A DNA stretch of 34,649 bases, from NCBI GenBank assembly GCA_905235505.1, contig CAJOMJ010000028.1, positions 1 through 34,649 on the forward strand. Reading direction: 5' to 3'. The stretch comes from Paludibacteraceae bacterium. GTDB taxonomy: Bacteria > Bacteroidota > Bacteroidia > Bacteroidales > Paludibacteraceae. Of this stretch, positions 7,522-14,519 are shown piece by piece; the first letter of the stretch is position 1, and each line of letters begins with the position of its first letter. The notes beneath the pieces were generated by a model that did no database searches, was not told the origin of the DNA, and saw only the letters and a program-made list of their open reading frames with translations. Made by a program: the position numbers and the translations under genes.

Positions 7522-8739
7522 TTATATCTTCAGAAATACTAATGCGCTGTTGGTACCGCCCATACCGGAGGAGTTGGAGAGCACGGTGTTGATAGGTGTA
7601 TATATTGTTTCGCGGGCTATTTGCAAGTCTTTAGCTTCGTCAATCACGTTTTCAAGGTTTATATTCGGAGCCACGAAATTGTACTGCATCATCAGTATTG
7701 AATACACTGTCTCGCTTGCACCTGCCATCCAGTTCTCGTGACCGGTCATCGACTTGGTGCTTGATATCCACGGTTTGCTTCCGAATAGTCTTGTCAATGC
7801 CTTAGCCTCCTCTATATCGCCTTGTATGGTGCTTGTGGCGTGGGCATTGACATAATCAATATCTTCGGGTTTCAGTCCGGCATCATCAAGGGCACGTTTC
7901 ATAGCGAGGTACTCGCCTTCGGCACTTGACATGGAGATGTCTTCTATGCCGTTTGACGAGAACCCATATCCTGCTAATTCCGCCAATATGTTTGCTCCAC
8001 GCGCCTTGGCATGTTCGTATTCTTCAAGCACTAACGCCGCCGCTCCACCGGAAGAAATCATACCGTCTCTATCCCTGTCAAACGGACGAGACGCAGATTG
8101 AGGATTCATATTTTGAGACAGAGCATCCATTGCATCTGCTCCTACCGTTACCCGTTTGTCTATTGTACACGAGCCACCGGCAAGAACCATTGACTGCAAC
8201 CCTTGACTGATTAACAGCGAAGCCATACCTATAGCATGAGAGCCGCTTGAACAAGCCGCCCCGATACAAAGGTTAATACCCCTGATGTGAAATATGGTGC
8301 TTAGGTTCATCGTCACAGAAGATGTCTCACCTTGGAATATACAATTTGGACCAATCATCAGCGAATTGTGCTCTTCCTCCATAATAGGGTAATAATCCAT
8401 CATGTGTGCATTGCCGTCGTTGCCGAAGATTATTCCCACCTCATTTTCATTCAAGTACTCGTCTGTTATCCCTGCATGTTCAAATGCTTGGCGGGCAGCC
8501 ATGTAGGCATATTCGGCATCTTCCGACATCGTAGCACGGAACTTGCGTGGTAGTAGCGGCTTGAGATCGGGTCGTGGTACTTCGCCTACCAAGCCCGACT
8601 GCAAGCCGTAGTCGATACGGCTCTGGTCGAACACGATGCCCGAGCGCCCCAAGCGGAGACTCTCGGTAACGGCCTTCAAGTCCTGCCCGATGCACGACCA
8701 GATACCCATTCCTGTTATGACTACACGTCTGCGATTCAC
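7522..8739 (-). CDS. FabF-like beta-ketoacyl-ACP synthase
   Basis: 405 residues, close to the FabF length. The Cys-His-His triad is complete: Cys163 (CIGAACSSGSHAIG), His300 (NAHATST) and His334 (KSMTGHENW), with Lys329 also kept. It would condense an acyl-ACP with malonyl-ACP. Oddity: the usual Gly/Ala-rich stretch after the second active-site His reads ENWMAGAS, unlike housekeeping FabF, consistent with a specialised substrate. No chain-length-factor partner is present, so it should act as a homodimer. The 145-base gap to fabG holds no gene; a weak TACTTTTC at 8879-8872 is not convincing as a promoter. Confidence 0.92.
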   Translation of the reverse strand: MNRRRVVITGMGIWSCIGQDLKAVTESLRLGRSGIVFDQSRIDYGLQSGLVGEVPRPDLKPLLPRKFRATMSEDAEYAYMAARQAFEHAGITDEYLNENEVGIIFGNDGNAHMMDYYPIMEEEHNSLMIGPNCIFQGETSSVTMNLSTIFHIRGINLCIGAACSSGSHAIGMASLLISQGLQSMVLAGGSCTIDKRVTVGADAMDALSQNMNPQSASRPFDRDRDGMISSGGAAALVLEEYEHAKARGANILAELAGYGFSSNGIEDISMSSAEGEYLAMKRALDDAGLKPEDIDYVNAHATSTIQGDIEEAKALTRLFGSKPWISSTKSMTGHENWMAGASETVYSILMMQYNFVAPNINLENVIDEAKDLQIARETIYTPINTVLSNSSGMGGTNSALVFLKI

Positions 8740-8884
8740 TTTAATTTCCTCTTATATATATATTGTAGCTTTTTCTATGTGTCGGCACACAAAAAAGCGG
8801 TAACCTTTATTGAATATTGCTTTTGCCCGTTGGGGCGTTTTGCTCGCAAAAACATAGCCAAACGTTTATGCGAAAAGTATCGTT

Positions 8885-9610
8885 TTATAATGCGGCACCA
8901 TTAATGCCTATCACCTGCCCCGATATGTAGTCGGCTTTGTCGGAGCAAAGGAAACTGACCAAATAGGCGACTTCTTCGGGCTTGCCATAACGTTTCATCG
9001 GGACCTCCCTTCTTGAATTCACTCCCCGATGAACCTTCATCTCTGTTTCAACACCTCCCGGGGCAACGGCGTTGACAGTTATATTTCGTGATGCCCATTC
9101 TACAGCCAATGATTTGGTGGCACCAATTAGCGCAGCCTTTGCTGCTGCATAATGAGTCTGCCCCTCAAAGCCCAATTGCCCTGCAATAGACGATATGTTC
9201 ACAATTCTGCCGTGCCTATTCTCTACCATTCCTTCCAATACCTTGCGTGTGCAATAGAAGAAACCGTTAAGGTTCACATCTATCACCGAGTGCCACTGCT
9301 CCGGCGTCATCCACAGCAACAGTTCATCATCCACTATGCCGGCATTGTTCACCAATACGTCAATATATTTATCCGCATGCGCTGCAAGCCACCGGTCAAG
9401 TGCTGCATTTATCTCATCGGGTTTACTCACGTCAAACGGCAATAGTTCGCCCTCGCCGCCTGCCTCATGAACAAGACGCAGTGTCTCATGCGCAGCCTCG
9501 TGATTACTCTTGTAATTGATAATCACATAGCAACCATCCTTGGCAAGTTCAATGGCAATGGCTCTGCCTATGCCGCGCGAGGCTCCTGTTATGAGTGCAT
9601 ATCGTTTCAT
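8885..9610 (-). CDS. fabG: 3-oxoacyl-ACP reductase-like short-chain dehydrogenase
   Basis: 241 residues from the ATG at 9610; a longer in-frame start (9661) would extend into the upstream gene and adds no conserved sequence. The cofactor motif TGASRGIG is at 8-15, NNAG at 88-91, and the catalytic Ser141, Tyr154 and Lys158 lie in NISSIAG...YAAAK. The Arg after SR suggests NADPH. It would reduce a beta-ketoacyl-ACP made by the ketosynthase downstream. The start codon overlaps the stop of the decarboxylase gene (ATGA), implying translational coupling. No dehydratase or enoyl reductase is in the operon, so the chain may stay beta-hydroxylated. The symbol is by similarity; the genome probably has a housekeeping fabG too. 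Confidence 0.88.
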   Translation of the reverse strand: MKRYALITGASRGIGRAIAIELAKDGCYVIINYKSNHEAAHETLRLVHEAGGEGELLPFDVSKPDEINAALDRWLAAHADKYIDVLVNNAGIVDDELLLWMTPEQWHSVIDVNLNGFFYCTRKVLEGMVENRHGRIVNISSIAGQLGFEGQTHYAAAKAALIGATKSLAVEWASRNITVNAVAPGGVETEMKVHRGVNSRREVPMKRYGKPEEVAYLVSFLCSDKADYISGQVIGINGAAL

Positions 9611-10677
9611 TTGTCCTTTTCCTTCATTACTATCACATCGCTTCCTCCGCATAGGAAACAACCGAGTTCCTGTCCCTGTCTGACTTCAGATCCTGTCTTT
9701 ATATCTTCGTTCAGCCTTATCGACCCCACCTGCGCCACCCCGACGGGGATAACTGCTATTAAATGTCCTTGTTCTTTGTTCTTTGTTCCTTCAGCGAAGC
9801 GGTTTTTGCTCTGCTCAATCACTATCACCACGCGTTTCTCCATCATCTGATAGCCGATATTATCCTGCTGCTCGTAGCGGTAGCGATGCTCCTCGGCATT
9901 CCATATTATCCTCCCTCCGCCGGTCAGCATTCCGTCTATCTCTTGTATGTCCACTATCGTCCCTGCGCAAGGCGCATGGAAACGGTGGTAGTTGTATATG
10001 TCAAGTGTCACATGACAGAACCATCCGCCTGCGAAACTCCCGCTATACTGTCCTCGTCCCATTAGATCGGCTACATTGACCACCGTTGTGGTTTTTATAG
10101 CCGCAGGCATTTGCAGCATATTGTCCTCCCCGATACTCATCCACTGGCTCACTCTGCCTTCTGCCGGGCTTGTCAAACCGCACTCCGCGTCTATCACTGC
10201 CCCGTTGTATTCTCCTGCCAATCGGCGGGCGAAGAAGTCGTTCCAGCAGCGCCAGTTGGCAGACAACTCGTATTTGTTGCCGTCCAGTTCGAATAACGGG
10301 TCGCTCCTCAGCATTTCAAAATATGTGTCGTTCCAACTCTCACTCGAGTTGAGACGTTCCGCCCATGCGGTGTTGTATTGTTTCAGCCACTCTGCTATCT
10401 TCGGTTCGTACTGCAAATCACCGAAAAGATAGTATTGATAGCCAATTGACTGGTCAATTCTTTGAAAGAGTCCTTGTCCTTTGCCCCCCGACTCTATTCC
10501 TTCCCACGGCATCACGGTCAGAAACCTCTCAAGCCATGCGTACAAGTCCTCAAGCGAACGCACGGGGTTGGTCCGCGTGTCTGGATTGCTCTCTGCCGCT
10601 TCCTCAATCGTTTGCTCAACCCTGCTCCTTAGGCGGCCGTCATTCTCCAATATATGTCTCAGTCTTTCAACAACCAT
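9607..10677 (-). CDS. Pyruvoyl-dependent decarboxylase of the phosphatidylserine decarboxylase superfamily (PsiD-like)
   Basis: 356 residues. An N-terminal helical extension (about 35-150, ending WNDFFARRL) resembles the PSDC domain (PF12588) found with fungal PsiD and related soluble decarboxylases. The catalytic part has SPAEG (170-174), YHRFHAP with His231 and His234, VGSI (318-321) and the self-cleavage site GGSDVI; Ser346 would become the pyruvoyl group. No membrane segment is visible. Membrane PSDs lack this extension, so a free amino acid or a carrier-bound serine-type substrate is as likely as phosphatidylserine. It overlaps the condensation-like gene by 19 bases and shares ATGA with fabG. 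Specific substrate unknown. Confidence 0.85.
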   Translation of the reverse strand: MVVERLRHILENDGRLRSRVEQTIEEAAESNPDTRTNPVRSLEDLYAWLERFLTVMPWEGIESGGKGQGLFQRIDQSIGYQYYLFGDLQYEPKIAEWLKQYNTAWAERLNSSESWNDTYFEMLRSDPLFELDGNKYELSANWRCWNDFFARRLAGEYNGAVIDAECGLTSPAEGRVSQWMSIGEDNMLQMPAAIKTTTVVNVADLMGRGQYSGSFAGGWFCHVTLDIYNYHRFHAPCAGTIVDIQEIDGMLTGGGRIIWNAEEHRYRYEQQDNIGYQMMEKRVVIVIEQSKNRFAEGTKNKEQGHLIAVIPVGVAQVGSIRLNEDIKTGSEVRQGQELGCFLCGGSDVIVMKEKDK

Positions 10678-11807
10678 TCTGCATTCTTCCTTACCAAAGC
10701 GGCATACCGCTGTATGCTTTCCTGCCTGTAGTGTGTTGCGCTGTAGCGGTAAACAATCTCTAATGTTTCCCCTGCATATATCTCTATATCAAGCAGAGCG
10801 TAGGCAGTATGACAACTGAGGTCTTCAAAGTCCTCCACTGCAAACGGCATCTGCTGTAGCATCTCTGTAGGGGCAGACTGTTGCAGCACATTCACTGCAT
10901 AGTTCCATACCTCGGTATGCGGCTTGACGAGAGTATATGGATATGCACTGTGCGCTATGCCCTGCCGCATCTCTGCCCGCACCTGCTGCAACAACTGTTT
11001 CCTACTTTTGTCTGTCGATTTCCTACTAACCGATAGCGGTATGTCGCGGTGCAGACTTCCACAAATATGTTGTTCGATGTCTGTCTCCCGTCCGTCGTAT
11101 GCCCAAGTGAGGGCGGCTTCATCCGTGCCGTTATAATCCATCATCGCAAGTGCCGCAGCCAATGCCACTATTCCCGTTAGTGTGACCATGTACTCTCTGC
11201 CTGTGTTGTAAACAGATTCCTGTAAGTCGCTCCAATCATCGTTTAGCAACGCCTCTTTCCAGCCCTGTACATTTGTCAGAGGGTAGTCGGTTGTAGGGTG
11301 AACCGGTGCTGTCAGTCTGTCAAATTTCACTTCAAGCCATTGCTTGCTTGCTGTATATCGTTCAGTTTGTTTGTTTTGTTCTGTCTGCTCCAGATACTCA
11401 AGGTAGCAGTCTTTCTCAAGCGGCAAACCCCGGTAAGCTCTAAGGAAATCTTCCATTATCACCATCCCGCTTATTCCGTCCCCCAATATCCGGTTGGAAG
11501 TGATATCCAACTCTATATAATCCACTGCCTCCTCTATTTCAACGGCATAAAACTGACCGTGCAGCAGATCTCCCTGCTCATCATAATACTGCATCCCCTG
11601 CTCATCCACCCTCATGCTGAACACCGCATGGTTGCGCAGTGCTGCCCGCAATGCCTCCTCAATCCGCGCCGCTCTGCCTACCGCTTTTTCAACCCTCACT
11701 CTGCTTCGGAAGGTATAGACCTCTTTGTCGGTCTGCATCATGTCCCACACCAACTGCGAGTACGGAAGGAGCGGATACTTGGTTCGCTTCATATCATATC
11801 CCCTCAT
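10659..11807 (-). CDS. Condensation-fold (NRPS C / PapA-like) protein with degenerate active-site motif
   Basis: 382 residues. The opening LPYSQLVWD, the segment DITSNRILGDGISG (about 101-114) and the YDGRETD region fit the condensation/acyltransferase (CAT-like) fold. The HHxxxDG catalytic motif reads NRILGDG (105-111): Asp-Gly is kept, both His are lost. It may therefore be a non-catalytic scaffold, or an enzyme with another base. The start codon overlaps the stop of the Lnb-like gene (ATGA), and the end overlaps the decarboxylase start by 19 bases, so the products are likely made together. An acyl-ACP plus amine reaction would suit the context, but that is inference. Met6 is an alternative start; coupling favours 11807. 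Confidence 0.7.
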   Translation of the reverse strand: MRGYDMKRTKYPLLPYSQLVWDMMQTDKEVYTFRSRVRVEKAVGRAARIEEALRAALRNHAVFSMRVDEQGMQYYDEQGDLLHGQFYAVEIEEAVDYIELDITSNRILGDGISGMVIMEDFLRAYRGLPLEKDCYLEYLEQTEQNKQTERYTASKQWLEVKFDRLTAPVHPTTDYPLTNVQGWKEALLNDDWSDLQESVYNTGREYMVTLTGIVALAAALAMMDYNGTDEAALTWAYDGRETDIEQHICGSLHRDIPLSVSRKSTDKSRKQLLQQVRAEMRQGIAHSAYPYTLVKPHTEVWNYAVNVLQQSAPTEMLQQMPFAVEDFEDLSCHTAYALLDIEIYAGETLEIVYRYSATHYRQESIQRYAALVRKNAEWLLKD

Positions 11808-13054
11808 GTCAACTTTGCTTTTCGACGCTTTTCCGCCAAGCCTTTTATGCTGTCTTTACTATATATCACTATATACGACAATGCCAATACCAAAACCGCC
11901 GGATCAACCATCATGTGCGGCAATAATGCTAATACCACAACTCCCGCAAGCAACAATGCTGCATATAGTAGCCCCCAGTATTTTCGCCATTTCCACAACA
12001 ACAGAGGCAGAGGGTTTATCAGTGCCATCACCAAATACGCAGCATTGCCGAACTCTTTCATCACAATCCACAGATAGATGAACACCAACCCGCCTATTGC
12101 TTGCAAAACAACCATCGAGATGTCCCACCATCTGTATTTGGTGAAAGCGAACGCGAAAGTTATTATCAGCAGTATTGCGGCAAGCAGCATCGGTGTGAAC
12201 CATGGTTTGCTGTTGTCTATTGGTGCGCCGCTCACGAGGTCGCCCTGATAAGTTGCCATACGCCTGCCCTCCACTGTGGCTTCGCACCACACCGTAGCAA
12301 GGTCGGCGGGTACAATCAGTTTCTCGTCTATAGGGCAAAAGCGGTCATAACGGTTATCGGTGAAAATCATACTTGTTAGTCGCAACCAAGGGTGATTGCT
12401 GAGCGAACGATAACCGATCTCGCGACGGGTAAGGTTGTCAAGCTCGCTCGGAGCATACACTATTGGCACGCCGGCCAAGGCTCTCTTTATATACCTCACA
12501 ACAGTGATTGCACAGCCGTATTTGTTTAAGTCTTGTCTAAGCGTGATGCCATCGGTGATGTGGTTGTCCATTATCTCCCATAGCCGCACTTCAGCCTCCG
12601 GCGGCAAATCGATAAAGTATTCATGAACTGAGCGGTTCCAACGGCGATAATCTTCTATATATTCATCTGTACGAACAGCAAACATACCCATCTTGGTCTC
12701 GCCCGTTATGTATCGGTGCAGGTTGTCGTTTACTCTCTCCCCTTCGTAACTGAAGCAGTAGTCAAGAGAGTAGTACGGGCATTGCAACCGCAAGAAAGCA
12801 TGACCCGCAGTCCCCAGCACATCCTGCCGCCATGATGTAGGGTCTGCAATGCAGAGGCTTACACGCACAAAGTCCTCAGCCGAACGGTCAGGCTCCGGCA
12901 ACAACAGCAACTGCTCTCTGTCAGTTGCAACTGCCGCATTCCCCTTATCTTCAGCCGGATCCGCATTCACTGCATATCCCTTTTGCGGGCATACACAGAG
13001 CAGCGACATCACCGCCGCCACACCCAATGTCAATATGGCAATCTTTCTTGTCAT
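11804..13054 (-). CDS. DUF4105/Lnb-like periplasmic transacylase with C-terminal membrane helices
   Basis: 416 residues. A signal peptide (residues 1-30) leads to a periplasmic domain with GTAGHAFLRL (His85) and NKYGCAITVVRYI (Cys181), matching the conserved His and Cys of the DUF4105 (Lnb N-terminal periplasmic) family, some members of which N-acylate lipoproteins in Bacteroidota. About five membrane helices follow (roughly 286-305, 312-331, 337-354, 358-377, 383-398), as in Lnb. It is the first gene of the acyl operon, so it may transfer the acyl product across or onto an envelope acceptor rather than serve general lipoprotein maturation. The predicted leader is long (about 410 bases). Confidence 0.82.
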   Translation of the reverse strand: MTRKIAILTLGVAAVMSLLCVCPQKGYAVNADPAEDKGNAAVATDREQLLLLPEPDRSAEDFVRVSLCIADPTSWRQDVLGTAGHAFLRLQCPYYSLDYCFSYEGERVNDNLHRYITGETKMGMFAVRTDEYIEDYRRWNRSVHEYFIDLPPEAEVRLWEIMDNHITDGITLRQDLNKYGCAITVVRYIKRALAGVPIVYAPSELDNLTRREIGYRSLSNHPWLRLTSMIFTDNRYDRFCPIDEKLIVPADLATVWCEATVEGRRMATYQGDLVSGAPIDNSKPWFTPMLLAAILLIITFAFAFTKYRWWDISMVVLQAIGGLVFIYLWIVMKEFGNAAYLVMALINPLPLLLWKWRKYWGLLYAALLLAGVVVLALLPHMMVDPAVLVLALSYIVIYSKDSIKGLAEKRRKAKLT

Positions 13055-13474
13055 TTATCTTTTGTTACCTCTTCCAAAGTCCTATTATCAATACACATTT
13101 CCACCAAGCATTTCCCATCCTAAAGTCCCAACTCCACAACACACATTATCTCCCCTCTCCGACTCTCCACTCCGTCAATAACCCTCTCTGTGGGGCAAAA
13201 TAAACGGTCGTTTTCTCTGACCCGCTTTCATACGGCGTACGAACGCTCTATCTACCACAAAATCACCGCCCAACTCATCTCCGCCGCACACACTTCTACC
13301 CGTCATCCCCATTCCACACACCTCAGCATATCATCAACCGCATTCACGTCACTCTGCAATATCCCCATCGGCACAATCTCCATTATATCAGCTTTATTAT
13401 ACATATCCCGCTGATTTACAGCTCGTTATACTCCCCTCCATTTGCATACTATAATTGCATTCTATAACACGCTG
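13055..13474. other. Non-coding stretch: probable 5' leader of the acyl operon
   Basis: About 410 bases between the predicted promoter and the Lnb-like start. I see no convincing open frame on the minus strand and no strong hairpin. Plus-strand frames here lack family features and promoters. Confidence 0.45.
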
Positions 13475-13506
13475 CAAATGTACTACATTTTTTTTAAATA
13501 TGCAAA
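13475..13506 (-). promoter_or_regulatory. Promoter of the acyl operon
   Basis: On the minus strand, TTTG (13506-13503), a 20-base spacer and TACATTTG (13482-13475) match the Bacteroidota consensus. The only gene downstream is the Lnb-like first gene of the operon. Confidence 0.65.
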
Positions 13507-13581
13507 TCTATCATAACTAATATAAAAAAAATAATACCTGAAAATATAACAACAATGACACCTCAACTATAAAGTATATGC

Positions 13582-13657
13582 TTGACAATATAGAAAATGG
13601 ATATTTGACAATATAAAAAATGGATGTTTGACAATAAAAAATGGATGTTTAACAATG
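13582..13657. repeat. AT-rich short tandem repeat (23, 23, 21 bp and a partial unit)
   Basis: Units begin at 13582, 13605 and 13628 with TTGACAATA...AAATGGAT, and a partial unit TTAACAATG starts at 13649. They lie about 75 bp upstream of the operon promoter. This could be an operator array or a neutral minisatellite. The remaining bases up to 14003 hold one palindrome (13702-13730) and no gene. Confidence 0.7.
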
Positions 13658-13701
13658 CGTAATCAACCTTTTCCTCCGCAAAACTCACAGCTTCACCACT
13701 T

Positions 13702-13730
13702 GTAGAGACATTTGACTAAATACCTCTCAC
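13702..13730. repeat. GTAGAGAC-family palindrome, degenerate copy
   Basis: GTAGAGACATTTGACTAAAT followed by ACCTCTCAC. It matches the copy at 19539-19567 except for one base in the right arm (ACCTC instead of GTCTC context). Confidence 0.6.
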
Positions 13731-14003
13731 TTAAATTGATAAGTTGTATTGTTCATTACCGACACCTCTCAAGTTTATCAAGAGTGAAAGCCGGGAAATA
13801 CCTATAAAAACTATAAGCAAATAAACGTTGAATATCTTTCCTTTGGTAATACTGAAAACATGCGCTATGCCAATATGCCATACAATAACATCATTTTCGC
13901 CCCGAACATACCAAATACTACACTTCAGATAAGAATATAACACCCCTGCCCTGCCACCATACAAGGTTAATTTATATAAAATGAAGAAAAAATGCCCTCA
14001 GCT

Positions 14004-14035
14004 CTTGCACACTTCAGAATTTTGATGTACCTTTG
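14004..14035 (+). promoter_or_regulatory. Promoter of tRNA-Lys
   Basis: TACCTTTG (14028-14035) with CTTG/TTGC about 20 bases upstream (14004-14008), on the plus strand, 53 bases before the tRNA. Confidence 0.6.
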
Positions 14036-14088
14036 CAGCCGCTTTCGGAAAACGAGAGTTAGATAAGAAGAGTTTTTTCATAATGGGA

Positions 14089-14161
14089 GAATCAGTAGCT
14101 CAGCAGGTAGAGCACATCCCTTTTAAGGATGGGGTCCTGGGTTCGAGCCCCAGCTGGTTCA
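14089..14161 (+). tRNA. tRNA-Lys (anticodon UUU)
   Basis: 73 bases fold as a cloverleaf. Acceptor GAATCAG pairs with CTGGTTC (one G-U), the D arm is GCTC/GAGC, the anticodon arm is CATCC-CTTTTAA-GGATG with anticodon TTT, and the T arm is CTGGG-TTCGAGC-CCCAG. The discriminator is A, and CCA is not encoded. It reads AAA/AAG lysine codons. It is the only plus-strand gene I can support in the window. Confidence 0.95.
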
Positions 14162-14165
14162 CAGA

Positions 14166-14191
14166 AAAGAGAGGTTTTGCAACCTCTCTTT
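14166..14191 (+). terminator. Terminator of tRNA-Lys
   Basis: A perfect 11-bp stem, AAAGAGAGGTT / AACCTCTCTTT, with loop TTGC, begins 4 bases after the tRNA and is followed by CTGTTTTTA. Confidence 0.8.
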
Positions 14192-14255
14192 CTGTTTTTA
14201 TGCCCCGCCCATGCCCGCCTTGCGGAGGTTTCTGCAACCTGTCGCCAATCACAAC

Positions 14256-14284
14256 GTAGGGACAGACCTCATGTCTATCCCTAC
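14256..14284. repeat. GTAGGGA palindrome
   Basis: GTAGGGACAGACCTCATGTC followed by TATCCCTAC. The outer arms GTAGGGA/TCCCTAC pair, and GACA/TGTC pairs inside. A relative of the GTAGAGAC palindromes elsewhere in the window. Confidence 0.5.
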
Positions 14285-14381
14285 CCGATTTTCCATACAG
14301 CCTCCATGCCTTGTCAAAAAGTGATTGCATTTCCGCTGCGTATTTTTGCTGCCGCTTCAGGGTATTTCAGCGACCGGACAA

Positions 14382-14485
14382 AATTTAACAAAAAGTCGTT
14401 TTTTGCACCATGTCGTCAAGCCGTCGTCATGCTATCTCTAAGCCGAGTGTTAGCCTACTCTGAATTTAACAAAAAGTCGCTTTTT
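14382..14485. repeat. Pair of direct repeats AATTTAACAAAAAGTCG
   Basis: Near-identical copies (AATTTAACAAAAAGTCG then T or C and a T run) start at 14382 and 14463, 81 bp apart, in the gap between tRNA-Lys and the leuS stop. The second contains AAAAAG-TCG-CTTTTT, a small hairpin that could end the leuS transcript. No gene is seen in 14192-14519. Confidence 0.5.
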
Positions 14486-14519
14486 CGGATTTCGTCCGCA
14501 ACCCTGTCGTTGGTCCGGA

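Noticed and set aside
8797-8835. Fourth copy of the palindromic element (CGGTAACC...CTTTTGCCCGT) between fabG and the ketosynthase
   Set aside because: It resembles the end of copy C only with several gaps and mismatches and has no terminal inverted repeat; chance or a very old relic.
9611-9661. Longer start of the FabG-like protein (MFPMRRKRC...)
   Set aside because: It would overlap the decarboxylase gene and precedes the family's normal start, MKRYALITGA; the ATGA overlap supports 9610.
13731-13964. 77-codon open frame on the minus strand
   Set aside because: AT-rich intergenic DNA, no recognisable motif, no promoter or ribosome-binding context, and it overlaps a palindrome region.
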